From contig WLIH01000050.1 in NCBI GenBank assembly GCA_009702305.1, forward strand, positions 1 through 9,692: DNA of 9,692 nt, in the 5' to 3' direction. Position numbers and translations under genes: made by a program. Shown here piece by piece: positions 6,481-9,692 of this stretch (positions within the stretch are counted from its first letter, which is position 1; each line of letters opens with the position of its first letter). This stretch comes from Actinomycetota bacterium (GTDB lineage: Bacteria > Actinomycetota > Actinomycetes > Propionibacteriales > Nocardioidaceae). The notes under the pieces are model-generated. The model was not told where the DNA came from. It searched no databases and worked only from the letters and a program-made list of their open reading frames with translations.

Positions 6481-7584
6481 GTGACCGACGGAGAGTGCAC
6501 GACGGCGTTCGAGCCGTTGCGAGACCTGCTGGCGCGCCATCTCGACGACGGCACCGACCTGGGCGCCGCCGTCGCCGTGGTGCACCGAGGCGACCTGGTC
6601 GCCGACCTGTGGGGCGGCCAGGCGCGACCGGGCGTCGCCTGGGAGCGCGACACCATCGTGCAGGTCTGGTCGGTCACCAAGACGCTGGCCGCGCTCGTCG
6701 TGCTCGCGCTCGCCGATCGGGGAGACCTCGAGCTGGACGCGCCCGCCGCCCGCTACTGGCCGGCCTTCGCTGCCCACGGCAAGGGCGAGGTCACGGTGGC
6801 GCAGCTGCTGGGCCACACCTCCGGCGTGCCCGGCTGGAGCCGGCCGGTCAGCGTCGAGGACCTGCTCGATCTCGAGCTGAGCGAGGGTTGGCTCGCCGAG
6901 GAGTCGCCGTGGTACGAGCCGGGCACCTCGTCGGCCTACCAGATCCTCAACCACGGGCACCTGCTCGACGCCGTGGTCCGCGGCGCGACCGGTCGTCCGC
7001 TGGCCGACGTCCTGCGCGAGCTGCTCGCCTCGACCGGCAGCGAGTTCTTCCTCGGCGTCCCGGTCGACGCGCTCGGTCGATGCGCGGACCTCGTGCCCCC
7101 GGACTCGACCAGCGTCGACATCGCCACGATGCCTCCCGACCACTTCCTGCTGCGCACGATCGCCAACCCGTTCCTCACGATGCCCGTCGTCAACGGCGAG
7201 ACCTGGCGGCGTGGTGAGGTCGGCGCAGCCGGTGGACACGGCAACGCCCGCGGCATCGCGCTCGCGCACAGCAGACTGCTCGCCACGCTCGGCCCGGCCA
7301 CGATCGACGCGATGCTCACCGTCCAGGCCTCCGGTCCGGATCTGGTGCTGGGCGTCCCGATCACCTTCGGCACCGGCTTCGCCCTGCCCGGAGCGTCCTC
7401 GCCCGCGGTGCCCGAGGGGCGGGTCTGCTGGTGGACGGGCTATGGCGGCGCGATCGTCGTCAACGACCTCGATCGGGAGGTGACGGTGGCCTACACCCCC
7501 AACAGACTGGTCGATCACATGGTCGCCTCGCCGCGCACCGACGCCTACCTCGCCACTGCCTTCGCCTGCGTGGAGGCGCTGTGA
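6481..7584 (+). CDS. Serine hydrolase of the beta-lactamase/esterase (class C-like) family
   Basis: A 367-aa cytoplasmic protein (no signal peptide) of the family containing esterase EstB-like enzymes, LACTB-type proteins and mycobacterial Lip esterases. The nucleophile motif SxxK is S64-V-T-K67 in WSVTKTLAAL, followed by a typical LLGHTSG segment (109-115). Y153 in SSAYQILNHG probably serves as the catalytic tyrosine (YxxxN form). WTGYGGA (318-324) is in the place of the usual KTG/HxG third motif. Lack of export and lack of a true KTG motif argue for an esterase or lactonase rather than a penicillin-hydrolysing enzyme. The GTG at 6481 is supported by a -10 element six bases upstream. The stop overlaps the next start by four bases (GTGA), so it is co-translated with the monooxygenase. 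Together the two could hydrolyse an ester made by that enzyme, which is an inference. Confidence 0.88.
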   Translation: MTDGECTTAFEPLRDLLARHLDDGTDLGAAVAVVHRGDLVADLWGGQARPGVAWERDTIVQVWSVTKTLAALVVLALADRGDLELDAPAARYWPAFAAHGKGEVTVAQLLGHTSGVPGWSRPVSVEDLLDLELSEGWLAEESPWYEPGTSSAYQILNHGHLLDAVVRGATGRPLADVLRELLASTGSEFFLGVPVDALGRCADLVPPDSTSVDIATMPPDHFLLRTIANPFLTMPVVNGETWRRGEVGAAGGHGNARGIALAHSRLLATLGPATIDAMLTVQASGPDLVLGVPITFGTGFALPGASSPAVPEGRVCWWTGYGGAIVVNDLDREVTVAYTPNRLVDHMVASPRTDAYLATAFACVEAL

Positions 7585-8906
7585 GCACCCCGCACGTCGC
7601 GATCATCGGCGCCGGCTGCTCCGGGCTGACCACGGCCAAGCGGCTCGCGGAGTTCGGCGTCTCCTACGACCACTTCGAGCTGAGCGACGACGTCGGCGGC
7701 AACTGGTACTTCAAGAACCCCAACGGCCGCTCGTCCGTCTACGAGTCGCTGCACATCGACACCTCGACCGCGCGGCTGCAGTTCGAGGACTTCCCGGCGC
7801 CGGCGGACTACCCCGACTTCCCGCACCACACCCTGATCCACGACTACCTGCGCGCGTACGCCGACCACTTCGGCCTGCGCGAGCGCATCGAGTTCGGTGT
7901 CGGGGTCGAGCGCGCCGAGCGCCGTGCCGACGGCGGGTGGCAGCTCACGCTCAGCACCGGCGAGACCCGCGACTACACCGACCTGGTCGTGGCGAACGGG
8001 CACCACTGGAGTCCGTCGCTGCCCGACTACCCGGGCGAGTTCGACGGCGTCCTCCTGCACAGCCACTCCTACGTCAACCCGTTCGAGCCGGTCGAGATGC
8101 GAGGCAAGCGGATCGTCGTGGTCGGGATGGGCAACTCCGCGATGGACATCGCCTCCGAGCTGTCGACCCCGTGGATGGCGGAGAAGCTCTACGTGTCGGC
8201 TCGGCGCGGTGTCTGGGTGCTCCCGAAGTACCGCGGTGGGGTCGCGGCCGACAAGGTGATGGCGCCGCCGGACATCCCCCGCGAGGTCGGGCTCGCTGCC
8301 GGGCGGGCCCTGATCCGCGAGCTGGTCGGCAGCATGAGCGGCTACGGCCTGCCCGAGCCGGACCACGAGCCGCTGTCGGCGCACCCCTCGGTCAGCGCGG
8401 ACTTCCTGACCAAGGCGGGCTCCGGCGACATCCACATGCGTCCGGCGATCGAGCGATTCGACGGCTCGTCGGTCGTCTTCACCGACGGCACGAGCGTGGA
8501 GGCCGACGTGGTGATCTGCGCGACCGGCTACCGGATGGAGTTTCCCTTCTTCGACGATGCCGAGACCGAGCTGCACCCCGACGACGAGCACCGCTACCCC
8601 TTGTTCAAGCGGATGATCAAGCCGGGCGTGGAGCACCTCTACTTCATGGGGCTCGCCCAGTCCTCGCCGACGATCGTCAACCTGGCCGAGCAGCAGTCGA
8701 AGCTGCTCGCCCGACTGCTCACCGGCACGTACGTCCTGCCGGAGGTCGCCGAGCAGGAGCGGATCATGCGGGCCGACGAGGCGGCGCACCTCGAGCAGTA
8801 CTACGCCGCTCCTCGCCACACGATCCAGATCGACTTCGCGCGCTACTGCCTCGACCTGGTCGCCGAGATCGAGGCCGGCGAGGCCCGTGCCCGGTCGGCG
8901 GGCTGA
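7581..8906 (+). CDS. Flavin-containing monooxygenase (class B, FMO/Baeyer-Villiger type)
   Basis: A 441-aa NADPH- and FAD-dependent oxygenase of the cytoplasm. The FAD-binding Rossmann motif GAGCSG is at 10-15, followed by the usual acidic end (HFELSDDVGGNW). The family fingerprint FxGxxxHxxxY is present as F154-D-G156...H160...Y164. The NADPH Rossmann motif is GMGNSA (182-187), and the C-terminal ATGY is at 314-317. Y164 is typical of FMO-like enzymes; classical type I Baeyer-Villiger enzymes have Trp-Pro or Trp-Asp there. The usual basic residue after that Tyr is V165, a mild deviation. Such enzymes oxygenate N or S centres, and some convert ketones to esters. The GTG at 7581 overlaps the hydrolase stop (GTGA) and has GGAGG at 7572-7576, four bases upstream. 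Its substrate is unknown. Confidence 0.92.
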   Translation: MSTPHVAIIGAGCSGLTTAKRLAEFGVSYDHFELSDDVGGNWYFKNPNGRSSVYESLHIDTSTARLQFEDFPAPADYPDFPHHTLIHDYLRAYADHFGLRERIEFGVGVERAERRADGGWQLTLSTGETRDYTDLVVANGHHWSPSLPDYPGEFDGVLLHSHSYVNPFEPVEMRGKRIVVVGMGNSAMDIASELSTPWMAEKLYVSARRGVWVLPKYRGGVAADKVMAPPDIPREVGLAAGRALIRELVGSMSGYGLPEPDHEPLSAHPSVSADFLTKAGSGDIHMRPAIERFDGSSVVFTDGTSVEADVVICATGYRMEFPFFDDAETELHPDDEHRYPLFKRMIKPGVEHLYFMGLAQSSPTIVNLAEQQSKLLARLLTGTYVLPEVAEQERIMRADEAAHLEQYYAAPRHTIQIDFARYCLDLVAEIEAGEARARSAG

Positions 8907-8907
8907 G

Positions 8908-9561
8908 ATGAGCTCCGCGCTCGGCCCGGCGCTGGCCGAGGAGCGGCTCGCGATCGCGGATCTCCTCGAGACGCTGACCCCCGAGCAGTGGCGCACGCCG
9001 ACGCTGTGCCCGGCCTGGGACGTCCACGGCATGGCGGCTCACCTGGTCACCGCTGCCACCTTCTCCACCGGCGAGATGCTCGTCGGCATGGTCAAGGCCG
9101 GTGGGCGCCCGGATCGGCTGTCGGTGCTGATGGCGGCCCGACGCGCGCAGCAGTCGTCGGCGGAGTTGGTCGCCCAGTTGCGCGAGCACGCCGGGTCGCG
9201 CTCCGCGCCGCCGATCGTCGGGCTCCTCGGGCCTTACACCGACGCCCTGGTGCACCTCCAGGACATCTTGATCCCCCTCGGACTCGGCGACGACCGGCCC
9301 GCCGAGCGCTGGCGCCTCAGCCTGGACTTCCTGATGTCGCCGCGCGCCCGAGTCGGCTTCCTCGCTGCCCGCAGGCCCGCACTCACCTACGTCGCCACCG
9401 ACCTCGACTGGTCGCACGGCTCCGGGCCAGCCGTCGAAGCACCCGCCGCCGCCCTCGCGCTGGCCCTGCTCCGGCGTACGCCGCGGCTCGGCGAGCTGAC
9501 CGGACCGGGCGCCGGGACCCTCGTCGCGTGGGCCGGCGGTGACAACCCAGTGGGCAGCTGA
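8908..9561 (+). CDS. Maleylpyruvate isomerase-family, mycothiol-dependent (DinB-like fold) protein
   Basis: A 217-aa protein of the actinobacterial MDMPI-N/DinB-like family, four-helix metal proteins often linked to mycothiol chemistry (S-transfer, isomerisation, detoxification). The N-terminal signature TLCPAWDVHGMAAHL (32-46) supplies H45. The second motif, TDALVHLQDILIPLG (111-125), supplies D112 and H116, spaced like the Glu-xxx-His pair of the Corynebacterium enzyme; H45, D112 and H116 would bind a divalent metal. The C-terminal part (about 130-217), with YVATDLDWSHG, resembles the sterol-carrier-like second half of the family. The ATG at 8908 follows the monooxygenase stop by one base, so the genes are probably translationally coupled; there is no ribosome-binding site. 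The gene could handle a reactive product of the monooxygenase step, but the reaction cannot be named from sequence. The ssrA promoter overlaps its 3' end. Confidence 0.85.
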   Translation: MSSALGPALAEERLAIADLLETLTPEQWRTPTLCPAWDVHGMAAHLVTAATFSTGEMLVGMVKAGGRPDRLSVLMAARRAQQSSAELVAQLREHAGSRSAPPIVGLLGPYTDALVHLQDILIPLGLGDDRPAERWRLSLDFLMSPRARVGFLAARRPALTYVATDLDWSHGSGPAVEAPAAALALALLRRTPRLGELTGPGAGTLVAWAGGDNPVGS

Positions 9562-9579
9562 GGCGTCGACCCGTAGACT
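9551..9579 (+). promoter_or_regulatory. Predicted ssrA (tmRNA) promoter
   Basis: TAGACT (9574-9579) fits the TANNNT -10 consensus. A weak -35, TGGGCA (9551-9556, four of six matches to TTGACA), lies 17 bp upstream inside the end of the preceding gene. Transcription would begin near 9586, leaving about 11 nt of leader before the mature tmRNA 5' end, as expected for RNase P processing. Confidence 0.55.
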
Positions 9580-9596
9580 GGTGCCACAACTCAAGA

Positions 9597-9692
9597 GGGG
9601 CTGATCGGTTTCGACTTGGGACGTTAGTTCCAGGGGAAGCGGGTCGAGAAGCCAGCGTCATCTCGTAAACGTTCGCTGGAAACCTATAACTG
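9597..9692 (+). ncRNA. ssrA: tmRNA (ssrA), 5' part, cut by the window end
   Basis: GGGGCTGATCGGTTTCGACT starting at 9597 is the highly conserved 5' end of bacterial tmRNA. It holds the 5' acceptor strand GGGGCTG and the D-loop-like GGTTTCGAC of the tRNA-like domain. CCAGCG (9652-9657) pairs with CGCTGG (9674-9679) as a stem of pseudoknot 1, and the sequence then runs into the A-rich AAACCTATAAC that precedes the resume codon. By alignment from memory with the M. tuberculosis tmRNA, the last base shown is about the first base of the GCN resume codon, so the tag peptide is not visible. The 3' half, including the complementary acceptor strand, lies outside. The RNA works with SmpB, encoded upstream, to rescue stalled ribosomes. 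Confidence 0.97.

Noticed and set aside
6433..7518. Long minus-strand open frame opposite the serine hydrolase
   Set aside because: No domain, biased composition, and it would run through the palindrome and the smpB end.
7545..9032. Long minus-strand open frame opposite the monooxygenase
   Set aside because: Antisense artefact; the plus strand has all FMO motifs in order.
9597..9692. Integrated element using ssrA as attachment site
   Set aside because: Such elements use the 3' end of ssrA, which is outside the window. There is no integrase or direct repeat, and the operon lies on the 5' side.
1..9692. CRISPR array, insertion sequence, phage genes, tRNA or rRNA
   Set aside because: No regularly spaced repeats, no transposase, integrase or phage proteins, and no cloverleaf or rRNA sequence recognised; the only RNA gene seen is ssrA.

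Overview
This is a high-GC actinobacterial chromosomal window. Gene order and protein style fit Propionibacteriales, most likely a Nocardioides-type organism, but this is inferred from memory and not from a search. The supporting signs are very high GC at third codon positions, GTG starts, several promoters that look leaderless, a mycothiol-type enzyme family, and the linked set ftsE-ftsX-M23 peptidase-smpB with ssrA (tmRNA) nearby.

Layout. Positions 1-85 hold an imperfect inverted repeat past the end of the first gene. Positions 86-2137 (minus) encode a secreted metzincin protease with two fibronectin type III domains. Positions 2202-2915 (minus) encode a single-pass membrane protein of unknown function with six extracytoplasmic cysteines. 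A 79-bp divergent promoter region (2916-2994) separates it from the plus-strand block ftsE (2995-3684), ftsX (3721-4626), a coiled-coil M23 peptidase (4682-5935) and smpB (5973-6452). A second plus-strand block follows: a serine beta-lactamase-fold hydrolase/esterase (6481-7584), a flavin-containing monooxygenase (7581-8906) and a mycothiol-dependent maleylpyruvate isomerase-family protein (8908-9561). The window ends inside ssrA, which starts near 9597 and stops at about the first base of the tag-coding part. No stretch longer than 300 bases lacks a gene.

How the parts work together. FtsE and FtsX form an ABC-type complex that transmits ATP hydrolysis across the membrane to a coiled-coil peptidoglycan hydrolase. 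The third gene is an excellent candidate for that hydrolase, and all its zinc and catalytic residues are present. SmpB and tmRNA rescue stalled ribosomes together. Between them lies a tight three-gene metabolic operon with its own promoter.

The most interesting signal is a perfect 18-bp palindrome (6455-6472) two bases after the smpB stop, lying between the -35 and -10 elements of the predicted operon promoter. Its core matches the published KstR (TetR-family cholesterol-catabolism repressor) consensus TNNAACNNGTTNNA at every fixed position. A monooxygenase next to an esterase suggests a ketone-to-ester-to-acid/alcohol route, possibly on a steroid or similar hydrophobic substrate. That function is a hypothesis; the palindrome, promoter geometry and gene overlaps are read directly from the sequence.
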